From Niallia taxi (GTDB taxonomy: Bacteria > Bacillota > Bacilli > Bacillales > Cytobacillaceae): a stretch of DNA of 64,000 nt. Where the stretch lies: NCBI RefSeq assembly GCF_004005475.1, contig NZ_RZTZ01000004.1, forward strand, positions 62,001-126,000, read 5' to 3'. This document shows, one piece after another, positions 8,616 to 15,654 of the stretch. The notes under the pieces were generated by a model. It was not told the origin of the DNA. It saw nothing but the letters and a program-made list of their open reading frames with translations, and made no database searches. Position numbers and translations under genes: made by a program. The first letter of the stretch is position 1. Every line of letters starts with the position of its first letter.

Positions 8616-9083
8616 GTGTTTTCTAAAATAAAAAAATTTATGCGGTTAGATATGCAAAGAAGGACTCTTCTGATAGAAGCATTTTTTTATTTGGGAAGGG
8701 CAAGATACTTGAAGTTACTGCCTTTTGAAAAGATAGCACCTTCCTTAGGAGAACAGTCTACTGAAACATCAATCAATTCGTCTATCCATTATCAAATGAT
8801 AACAGACGTTTCTTATGCAGTGATAACAGCAAGTAAGCATACATTTTGGGACAGCAGTTGTCTCGTTCAGGCAATTGCTGCTACTAGAATGTTAAATAAA
8901 AGAAAAATAGAAAGTACCCTTTATATGGGAATAGCAAGGGACGAGGATGGCAGTATGATTGCACATGCATGGGTGCGCAGCGGTTCATTATATGTTACCG
9001 GTGCCGAAACGATGAACAAATTTACTGTTGTGAAAACTTTTGCGAAGGGTCCTGTTTACAAACAGGGCTTTAGCAGTAATTAA
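8616..9083 (+). CDS. Lasso peptide biosynthesis B2 protease (transglutaminase-like)
   Basis: 155 residues from GTG 8616; GAAAGG ends at 8606, too close for the ATG at 8607 but well placed for this GTG. The protein has the lasso B2 fold: Cys82 in SSCLVQA and His117 in IAHAWV, the Cys-His pair of the transglutaminase-like protease that removes the leader, with the conserved ARYLKLLPF-like N-terminal helix. It acts with the separate leader-binding protein B1 encoded at 14212. It is the first gene of the cluster, 38 bp before the exporter gene. Confidence 0.88.
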   Translation: MFSKIKKFMRLDMQRRTLLIEAFFYLGRARYLKLLPFEKIAPSLGEQSTETSINSSIHYQMITDVSYAVITASKHTFWDSSCLVQAIAATRMLNKRKIESTLYMGIARDEDGSMIAHAWVRSGSLYVTGAETMNKFTVVKTFAKGPVYKQGFSSN

Positions 9084-9121
9084 GAAAACCATCGTAAAAT
9101 GGGAAATTAGGAGTATATTTT

Positions 9122-10933
9122 ATGAAGAATCTATTGCTTTTTCTCAAGAAATTGGTTGAGGTCACGGGGAGAAAGATTTATCTTAACTTTTTTTTGAGCT
9201 TATTAATTAGTGCATTAGAGGGCATAGGTATTTATTTATTAGTACCTATGTTGGCGGTAATTGGAGTATTCGATATGCAAATGGATAATGTATTTCCAAT
9301 AAACTACATAATGAGAGGGATTGAGAGAATTCCTTTTGATGTCAATATTTCTTTTATACTTATTTTGTATTTTTTGTTGATAACAGGTCAAGCTCTCCTT
9401 CAGAGATACCAATCTATTGCCAACACAGGGATACAGCAAAATTTTATAAAAAAATTAAGGTTGGATTTATATAAATCCTTAAACGGAGCAAAATGGGAGT
9501 TCTTTATTGGTAAAAGAAAGTCAGATTTTAACTATATATTAACAACAGAGATTGCAAGGGTTGGGTCTGGGACTCATAGTGTGATTCAGTTGTCTAGTCT
9601 AATATTTTTTACCTTTATACAAGTAATGCTGGCGTTTTTATTGTCTCCTTTACTTACTGTCATTGTACTAGTAAGTGGAACGGCATTAGCTGTTTATATG
9701 AAGAAGTTTTTGAAAAGCTCTAAAGCACTTGGAAGAGAAACAACTGATTTAATGAATGAATACTTTGGTGGTATAACCGACCAATTTAATGGCATTAAGG
9801 ATATGAAAAGCAATATGCTGGAAGAATCCTATTTACATTGGTTCCGTGGGAAATCTAATGCGATTGAATCTAATGTTATGAAGTTAGTCAGACTTAGTTC
9901 GACATCAACATTAGCTTACCGGATTGCTGCAGCCTTACTTATTGTGCTGTTTGTGTATGTATCTCTTAATATGATGCATATTGCCAATGAAAAAGTAGTT
10001 CTTATTATTCTTATCTTTTCTAGATTATGGCCAAAGTTTACATCCATACAAACTAATTTGGAACAGATTATTGCTATGCTGCCTGCTGTAGAAAATGTGT
10101 TAAATGTACAAAAGGAAAGTGAGAAGCATCAAGAATTTAAACTTAGTATTCAAAAAAACTGGAATAAAAGTCAAGCTTATGTTGCTGCTATTGAGTGCAA
10201 AAACATAAGCTATCGATATGACACTAGACAACAGATAATGGCGTTATCTAACATTGATATTTGTATTCGTAATAATGAAACAACTGCCATTGTAGGGAAA
10301 TCAGGAGCTGGAAAAACAACACTAGTTGATATGATTATGGGCTTGCTAAAGCCGGAACAAGGACAGGTGCGAATTAATAATCAACCGTTAAATGATGATA
10401 ATTTGCTTGCATTTAGAAGTTCTATTAGTTATGTATCTCAGGATCCGTACTTGTTTCATACTACTATTAGAGAAAATTTGCTTATGGTGCAGCCTGAAGC
10501 TTCAGAAGCAGAAATATGGGAAGCCTTATCTTTTGCCGCAGCGGCAGAGTTCGTTAAGAAACTGCCTTTAGGCTTAGACACAATTATTGGTGACAGAGGA
10601 ATGAAGCTTTCGGGCGGACAGCGGCAGCGGATCATACTGGCCAGAGCAATATTAAGAAAGCCTTCCATCCTAGTATTGGATGAAGCTACAAGTGCACTTG
10701 ATAGTGAAAATGAGAAGAAGATTCAGGAATCAATTGACCTACTTAAAGGGAAAATGACAATAATAATTATTGCCCATAGGCTGTCCACCATCCGAAATGC
10801 GGACAATGTCATTGTGCTTGAGGATGGAAAGGTAATCCAAGAGGGGGCATATCACCGATTGTCTCAAACTCAAGGTGCTTTAAGGACCATGTTAAATACC
10901 CAAGAATTAGCTTTAAATCAAACCTTAGCTTAA
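9122..10933 (+). CDS. Lasso peptide ABC exporter/immunity transporter (D)
   Basis: 603 residues, one fused half-transporter. The membrane domain (about 15-320, six helices) is followed by an ATPase with Walker A GKSGAGKTT (about 395), signature KLSGGQRQRI, Walker B ILVLDEATSALD and H-loop IIIAHRLSTI. All catalytic residues are present, so it should work as a homodimer. No peptidase C39 domain is present. Position between B2 and the cyclase gene fits the D transporter that exports the mature lasso peptide and gives self-immunity. Confidence 0.87.
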   Translation: MKNLLLFLKKLVEVTGRKIYLNFFLSLLISALEGIGIYLLVPMLAVIGVFDMQMDNVFPINYIMRGIERIPFDVNISFILILYFLLITGQALLQRYQSIANTGIQQNFIKKLRLDLYKSLNGAKWEFFIGKRKSDFNYILTTEIARVGSGTHSVIQLSSLIFFTFIQVMLAFLLSPLLTVIVLVSGTALAVYMKKFLKSSKALGRETTDLMNEYFGGITDQFNGIKDMKSNMLEESYLHWFRGKSNAIESNVMKLVRLSSTSTLAYRIAAALLIVLFVYVSLNMMHIANEKVVLIILIFSRLWPKFTSIQTNLEQIIAMLPAVENVLNVQKESEKHQEFKLSIQKNWNKSQAYVAAIECKNISYRYDTRQQIMALSNIDICIRNNETTAIVGKSGAGKTTLVDMIMGLLKPEQGQVRINNQPLNDDNLLAFRSSISYVSQDPYLFHTTIRENLLMVQPEASEAEIWEALSFAAAAEFVKKLPLGLDTIIGDRGMKLSGGQRQRIILARAILRKPSILVLDEATSALDSENEKKIQESIDLLKGKMTIIIIAHRLSTIRNADNVIVLEDGKVIQEGAYHRLSQTQGALRTMLNTQELALNQTLA

Positions 10934-10989
10934 AAATTCGCGCATCGTACTACTGCAGAATACTTTCAGTGAAAATATAATTGCTAATG

Positions 10990-11073
10990 TTGATAAAATA
11001 TGATATGTTCTTTATATAGAACAAAATAAAGGGGAAATTAATTTTTTTTACTTGTTAGTTCTTAATAAAGAAT
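10990..11073 (+). promoter_or_regulatory. Internal lasso-cluster promoter with second operator pair
   Basis: TTGATA (10990-10995), 17 nt, TATATA (11013-11018) makes a good sigma-A promoter. GTTCTTTATATAGAAC (11007-11022) covers the -10 box, and GTTCTTAATAAAGAAT (11058-11073) lies about 40 bp downstream of the likely start and before the cyclase start codon. A repressor bound here would block initiation; this is the clearest evidence that the repeats are operators. Confidence 0.7.
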
Positions 11074-11105
11074 AAATGCGTAAATTCGGTGTTAGGAGAT
11101 CAGAT

Positions 11106-13028
11106 ATGAGTGCGATTGTTGGTATTTATCATCTAAATGGCGTCCATGCTACGGACGAACAAGGTTATAACATAATGAAGCATTTTCAAAAGTTTCCCTC
11201 TGATGCAACTGAAGTATGGAAACAAAATGAAATTCTTTTTGGCTGCATGGCTCAATGGATTACACCAGAATCTATAGGCGAGCAGCTGCCATTCTATGAT
11301 CCTATTCGCCAATATGCTATTACAGCAGATGCCATTATTGATAATCGCAAGGAACTTGCTAATCTTTTAGGTTTAGATAAATTAGAAAGTAAGTCGATTA
11401 CTGACAGCAGTTTAATTCTGCTTGCTTATGATAAATGGCTCGAAGATACACCTAAATATTTAATAGGGGATTTTGCTTTCATGATATGGGATGAAAGAAG
11501 GAAAAGACTATTTGGAGCAAGAGATTTTTCAGGATCACGAACGCTCTACTACTATCGCAAAAATGGTCACTTCTCCTTTGCCACTTTACTAGAGCCATTA
11601 TTAAATAGTGGTCATGTAAGCTCACAATTAAATGAGGAATGGCTAGCAGAATATTTGGCAGTATCTGCTGTTACTGATACGGCAGATGCTTCTATCACTC
11701 CCTATCAGGATATTGCACAACTGCCTCCTTCTCATAGCATTATTGTAACAAGTAATTCAATTCGGGTAACAAGATATATGACATTGAAGGCTGGTTCAAC
11801 ATTAAAATTAGGTTCTAATGAAGAATATATAGAGGCTTTTCAAGCAATCTTTCAGGAAGCAGTCAATTCACGCTTAAGAACGCATGGTCAGATAGGTGCA
11901 CAGTTGAGCGGAGGGTTGGATTCAGGAGCAGTAGTCAGCTTTGCTTCCAAAAGTCTGAAAAAGTCAAATGAAAGTCTTCATACCTTCAGTTATGTACCGC
12001 CTAAAGATTTTCACGACTTTACACCAAAGCATCTTTTGGCAGATGAGACGCCGTATATTAAGTCCACTGTTCAATATGTTGGTGGAATAAACGATTATTA
12101 TTTAGATTTTCAAGGAAGCAACTCTTATACAGATATAGATGAAGTGCTGGATATTATGGAAATGCCCTATAAGTTTTTTGAGAATTCCTTTTGGATAAAG
12201 GGGATATTTCAAAAAGCTGAGGAAGAAAAATTAAAAGTGCTTTTAAGTGGAGAGAGAGGCAACTTATCTATTTCATGGGGAACAGCTCTAGACTATTACT
12301 CTTCTTTATTTAAAAAAGCACGGTGGATAAAGCTTTATAAAGAACTGACCTTCCATTCTAAGAGAGTAGGAGGATCTAGACTTAAAAAGTTCAATATTAT
12401 TAGTAAATCAGCATTATTAAACAAAGGGACAGCAAGTGATAATTACCCCATTCTAATAAATCCTAACTTTGCAAATAAAACTGATGTATATGAAAAGCTT
12501 GCAGCTAAAGGCATGGATAGAAGCGGTTGGTATGATTCCAGGGTAACTGATGAAAGAGCGAAGCATTTTGAAGATGTGTTTCAATGGAATACAACGAATT
12601 CCTTAGCAACAAAATTATCGTTGAAACATGGCCTTTGGAAAAGGGACCCTACTAACGATTTGAGAGTCATTAATTTCTGTTTATCACTGCCAGAAGAGCA
12701 ATTTGTCCAAGATGGATTAGACAGAGCTTTAATTAGGCGATCAACTAAAAGCTATTTACCAGATAATGTTCGTTTAAATCAAAGAGTTAGAGGAGTACAG
12801 GGAGCAGATTGGGTTCACCGTATGGTTCCAGATTGGCAGTTATTTGTGAATGAAGTCCAAATGATGAGTCAAAACGAACAAATGATGGAGTATCTTAACC
12901 GAGAGGCAATCCATTCTGGATTAGAGAAAATAAAGGAAGGCCCGATAGTCGAGCATGATACTGACCTGGATTATCGAATATTAATGAGAAGTTTAATTGT
13001 ATACAGGTTTCTAACAAAAAGTTATTGA
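11106..13028 (+). CDS. Lasso peptide macrolactam synthetase (C, asparagine synthase-like)
   Basis: 640 residues from ATG 11106, preceded by TTAGGAGAT; the upstream ATG at 11076 has no ribosome site and would overlap an operator. The N-terminal glutamine-amidotransferase-like domain begins MSAIVGIYHL and lacks the N-terminal Cys. The asparagine-synthase domain carries the ATP-pyrophosphatase loop QLSGGLDSGAVVSFA. The family adenylates the ring Asp/Glu side chain and forms the isopeptide bond with the core N-terminus. The stop codon overlaps the precursor's ribosome-binding site, so the two genes are co-transcribed. Confidence 0.9.
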   Translation: MSAIVGIYHLNGVHATDEQGYNIMKHFQKFPSDATEVWKQNEILFGCMAQWITPESIGEQLPFYDPIRQYAITADAIIDNRKELANLLGLDKLESKSITDSSLILLAYDKWLEDTPKYLIGDFAFMIWDERRKRLFGARDFSGSRTLYYYRKNGHFSFATLLEPLLNSGHVSSQLNEEWLAEYLAVSAVTDTADASITPYQDIAQLPPSHSIIVTSNSIRVTRYMTLKAGSTLKLGSNEEYIEAFQAIFQEAVNSRLRTHGQIGAQLSGGLDSGAVVSFASKSLKKSNESLHTFSYVPPKDFHDFTPKHLLADETPYIKSTVQYVGGINDYYLDFQGSNSYTDIDEVLDIMEMPYKFFENSFWIKGIFQKAEEEKLKVLLSGERGNLSISWGTALDYYSSLFKKARWIKLYKELTFHSKRVGGSRLKKFNIISKSALLNKGTASDNYPILINPNFANKTDVYEKLAAKGMDRSGWYDSRVTDERAKHFEDVFQWNTTNSLATKLSLKHGLWKRDPTNDLRVINFCLSLPEEQFVQDGLDRALIRRSTKSYLPDNVRLNQRVRGVQGADWVHRMVPDWQLFVNEVQMMSQNEQMMEYLNREAIHSGLEKIKEGPIVEHDTDLDYRILMRSLIVYRFLTKSY

Positions 13029-13044
13029 AAGGAGGTGAGAGTAA

Positions 13045-13179
13045 ATGAAACTAGAATGGAAAAGTCCTGAATTGGAAGTATTGGACGTGAAAATGACAAT
13101 GGCAGCTCCAAACCCTGGAACGCGCCTTGATGCTTCTTTCAACGCTGGTACAACATTCCCAGAATTAACTTGGAGCTAA
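13045..13179 (+). CDS. Lasso peptide precursor (A), 44 residues
   Basis: ATG 13045 follows a perfect AAAGGAGGTGA. The leader carries WKSPELEVLD, matching the YxxPxLxxL-type motif read by B1 proteins. The usual lasso cut follows a Thr at -2; KMTM then leaves a core beginning AAPNPGTRLD, with the acceptor Asp at position 10. If cleavage falls one residue later, Asp is at 9 and the ring has the usual nine residues, but Thr is at -3. The tail runs ASFNAGTTFP to a C-terminal ELTWS. The terminal Ser fits the adjacent kinase gene. Homology to the paeninodin group is inferred from leader and gene set. Confidence 0.88.
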   Translation: MKLEWKSPELEVLDVKMTMAAPNPGTRLDASFNAGTTFPELTWS

Positions 13180-13205
13180 GAAGCTATTATTAATACTTAC
13201 CTATT

Positions 13206-13242
13206 AATCTCACAACCTTCTATAGAGGAGGGTTGTGAGATT
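13206..13242 (+). terminator. Strong hairpin after the lasso precursor gene
   Basis: AATCTCACAACC (13206-13217) pairs perfectly with GGTTGTGAGATT (13231-13242) around a 13-nt loop. There is no T run, so it is more likely an mRNA-stabilising or partial-attenuation hairpin between precursor and kinase, which would raise precursor levels relative to downstream enzymes. Confidence 0.7.
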
Positions 13243-13285
13243 ATATGTACGAACTGATTTCAATGCAATAATTGAGGTGTAATTT

Positions 13286-14215
13286 ATGAAGCTACAAAAC
13301 ATAATGTCATATCAAGCATTTGGTTTTAATATAGTTAGCGAAATAGACTTGCCTGAATTACAGCAAGGGATTATATCAAATGTTAGAGGGCAGATAACCA
13401 TTTCTATAAACAATCTTTCAGAAATGTGGTCTGAACTTTCCGATGATTGTACTGGTCCTTTTGTTGTCTCCAAAGAGTATATTATGTTTCGTGTAGAGGG
13501 AGTAGCCATCTTTCTAATAAAAGACGGTAATGCAATCGTAGTTTCACCATTGCAGCCTAATAGGGAAGATGAAATTCGTCTATATATACTTGGAACATGT
13601 ATGGGAGCGATATTATTACAAAATAATATTTTACCTCTTCATGGAAGTGTGTTGTCTATTGATGGCAAGGCATATGGAATTGTTGGTGAATGTGGTGCAG
13701 GAAAGTCAACCTTAGCAAGGGCATTTATAAAAAAAGGATATAAACTTTTAAGCGATGATTTAATACCAGTAACATTTATTAATAATATTCCACAGGTGAT
13801 TCCTTCATACCCTTACCAAAAGCTTTGGGAGGAAAGTCTGGCAGAATTTAATATGAAATCAGAAAACTATCTACCTATTGTATATAGAGAATCAAAATAT
13901 TCTGTGCCAATGGAGGATCTATTTGAAAGCGAAACAATCCCACTAGCTGGAATCTTTGTATTGAATAAACAAGATGGAGATAACATAGAATTAAAGGAGC
14001 TTAATAGCATAAATGCTATCCAAGAAATATCTGAGCATACGTATCGGAATTTTCTTATTCAAAGACTAGGGCTGTTGAACTGGCATTTTCAGCTATCAGC
14101 AAAAATAATTGAAAATATCCAAGTCTTTAAACTGGTTAGACCAACGTCCCGATTTACAGCAAACGAGTTAACAGACGTAATTATTAAAGAGATTAATGGA
14201 GGAAAGTCTAAATGA
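13286..14215 (+). CDS. HPr-kinase-like lasso peptide tailoring kinase (K)
   Basis: 309 residues, ATG 13286 with GAGGTG. It carries the HPr kinase core motif LPLHGSVL (about 116-123), P-loop GECGAGKST (134-142) and the acidic LLSDDLIPV (about 153-161). In paeninodin-type clusters such kinases phosphorylate the C-terminal Ser of the precursor. Here the precursor ends in Ser, so the same modification is predicted. It overlaps the next gene by 4 bp (ATGA), a translationally coupled pair. Confidence 0.85.
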   Translation: MKLQNIMSYQAFGFNIVSEIDLPELQQGIISNVRGQITISINNLSEMWSELSDDCTGPFVVSKEYIMFRVEGVAIFLIKDGNAIVVSPLQPNREDEIRLYILGTCMGAILLQNNILPLHGSVLSIDGKAYGIVGECGAGKSTLARAFIKKGYKLLSDDLIPVTFINNIPQVIPSYPYQKLWEESLAEFNMKSENYLPIVYRESKYSVPMEDLFESETIPLAGIFVLNKQDGDNIELKELNSINAIQEISEHTYRNFLIQRLGLLNWHFQLSAKIIENIQVFKLVRPTSRFTANELTDVIIKEINGGKSK

Positions 14216-14517
14216 GTGAATTGAAAAATGTTTTATTAGCAGAGAATAGAACAATCTGTCAATCAGAAGGACAAATAGTAAGTGATATGAATGGTGAAAA
14301 GGTAATGCTCAGCATTTCAAATGGAAAATATTATAATTTAGGCACGACTGGTGGAGCAATTTGGGAGCTTATTCGTACTCCAATAACCTTTGATGGAATT
14401 ATCGTCAATCTTACTGAAAAGTATGATGTTAAAAAAGAAGAATGTGAAAAAGAAGTTATTAACTTTTTAGAAGTACTATGGAAGGAAGATTTAGTTAAGG
14501 TATCCAATATTGCCTAA
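14212..14517 (+). CDS. Lasso leader-binding protein B1 (PqqD/RRE family)
   Basis: 101 residues, ATG overlapping the kinase stop. PqqD-like RiPP recognition element: MLSISNGKYYNLGTTGGAIWELI at about 32-54, with the family's YxLxxxxxxIW pattern, and a C-terminal helical part. It recruits the precursor leader to the B2 protease. Its place at the far end of the cluster, away from B2, differs from clusters where B1 and B2 are adjacent. A long hairpin (14558) and a perfect palindrome (14636) follow. Confidence 0.88.
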   Translation: MSELKNVLLAENRTICQSEGQIVSDMNGEKVMLSISNGKYYNLGTTGGAIWELIRTPITFDGIIVNLTEKYDVKKEECEKEVINFLEVLWKEDLVKVSNIA

Positions 14518-14557
14518 CAAATCCTCTTATTGAAATTGAGTTTTATATGGAATTTAT

Positions 14558-14607
14558 CTTGCACATTAAAGTAAATTACTTTGTGGTTGTTTACTTTAGT
14601 GTGCAAG
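14558..14607 (+). repeat. Long 18-bp inverted repeat after lasso cluster
   Basis: Arms at 14558-14575 and 14590-14607 are complementary over 18 bp with a single G-T pair and a 14-nt loop; no T run follows. Likely an RNA hairpin at the end of the cluster transcript. Confidence 0.7.
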
Positions 14608-14635
14608 AATCACCTAATAATAGAATCAAAACAAG

Positions 14636-14667
14636 CAATCCCCTAGAAAATATTTTCTAGGGGATTG
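14636..14667. terminator. Perfect 32-bp palindrome, bidirectional terminator
   Basis: Left half CAATCCCCTAGAAAAT, right half its exact reverse complement. A-rich left and T-rich right flanks allow termination, mainly of the + strand lasso transcript. Confidence 0.75.
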
Positions 14668-15177
14668 TTTGATATATGGATGAATTTAAATTGGATTCAG
14701 CTCGTTTTGCACTAAATTTAGAGTGTTTATAAAATATTTAATTTGCCGCATCGAATACAAGTGTGCCGGAAATAATGAAATTTATGCTTTCGTTTTACAA
14801 TGCATAACAATTTTCCTAAATACAAGTGAATCAACTCCGATATAAAATATTAGAATATTATAAATACTATTATACTGGCATCAGAATTTTGAACAATTGT
14901 TCTTAATAACGAAAAATTATTTTATATAAATTCTTTCTAAAGAACTATTATTTGAGTTAAAAATAATTTAATTAGAGATAATTTTCCTCAAAATTACATA
15001 GTAAATTACAACAAATCATAGGTAAATCTATCAAGACTCCGCAGATTTAAAATGTAACAATACTTTTTAAATCACCATAGTGAAGTGAAAATAGCAGTAA
15101 TAAATACCTAATTGTAATAGTTTTATTCTTGAAATAGTCACGACTTAGCAAAAAACAGTTCCTAATCAATTAGGTTA
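14668..15177. other. Gene-free AT-rich region carrying the third operator pair
   Basis: No supported ORF. GTTCTTAATAACGAAA (14899-14914) and ATTCTTTCTAAAGAAC (14930-14945) are the most diverged copies of the lasso-cluster palindrome. The first overlaps a separate perfect palindrome, GAACAATTGTTC (14891-14902). There is no gene directly downstream, so they may be relics of a lost gene or control an RNA. Confidence 0.5.
14899..14945 (+). promoter_or_regulatory. Third pair of lasso-type palindromes
   Basis: Two diverged copies 31 bp apart (14899-14914 and 14930-14945), matching the GTTCTT...AAGAAC pattern found before the B2 and cyclase genes. Confidence 0.5.
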
Positions 15178-15237
15178 TTGACACAATGTATACAAACGTA
15201 TACATTATTATTATAAAAAACGTATACAAACGTATAC
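15178..15237 (+). promoter_or_regulatory. Promoter with double GTATAC-N4-GTATAC operator
   Basis: TTGACA (15178-15183), 17 nt, TACATT (15201-15206). The 16-mer GTATACAAACGTATAC occurs twice, at 15188-15203 inside the promoter and at 15222-15237 just downstream. Two identical sites 34 bp apart suggest cooperative repression of the following operon; the repressor is not obvious nearby. Confidence 0.8.
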
Positions 15238-15255
15238 AGATAAGAGGGATGAAAA

Positions 15256-15621
15256 ATGAAGCATGAGGAATTCAGAAAAGAAAAGCATCACGGGAGGGAC
15301 CATCATAAGCGGAAGGACAGAGGGCATAAAGGCGCAAAAACATTTCGTCGTGGCAGGGCAATTGCTTTTCTGGAGATGATGAATCTGAAGCGCTCCACAA
15401 TCAAACAGCAGTTGGAGGCTCCTGAATTTCAAACAATTCAGCCGATTTTAGTTGGAGAATTGAAGGCTATTGATATGGTAATAAACGAGTTTATTCAATT
15501 GTTTGAAATTCAAGAGAATGAAATGTCGGAAACTGCACAAGAAGATATGGGAGCAGGGGAACTTCCTTTACAAAAGAAGGTGGATTCTCAGGATTTGGAG
15601 GATGGGGGTGGATTGGAGTAA
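15256..15621 (+). CDS. Small basic His-rich protein preceding ABC exporter
   Basis: 121 residues; ATG 15256 after AGAGGGA. Residues 1-37 are dominated by Lys, Arg, His and Asp (KHHGRDHHKRKDRGHKG). A helical segment follows (FRRGRAIAFLEMMNLKRSTI, then KQQLEAPEFQTIQPILVGEL) and the C-terminus is acidic. I do not recognise a family. The mid-segment could be a diverged winged-helix regulator, which would suit the double operator just upstream, but no clear HTH is visible. It is 33 bp before the exporter genes, so it is part of that operon. Confidence 0.65.
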   Translation: MKHEEFRKEKHHGRDHHKRKDRGHKGAKTFRRGRAIAFLEMMNLKRSTIKQQLEAPEFQTIQPILVGELKAIDMVINEFIQLFEIQENEMSETAQEDMGAGELPLQKKVDSQDLEDGGGLE

Positions 15622-15654
15622 TCCAATCCGTTTTCGTGGTAAGGGGGGAGTTAT

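Noticed and set aside
14891-14902. GAACAATTGTTC as a LexA/SOS box
   Set aside because: It does not match the Bacillus SOS box pattern CGAAC-N4-GTTCG and no SOS gene is adjacent.
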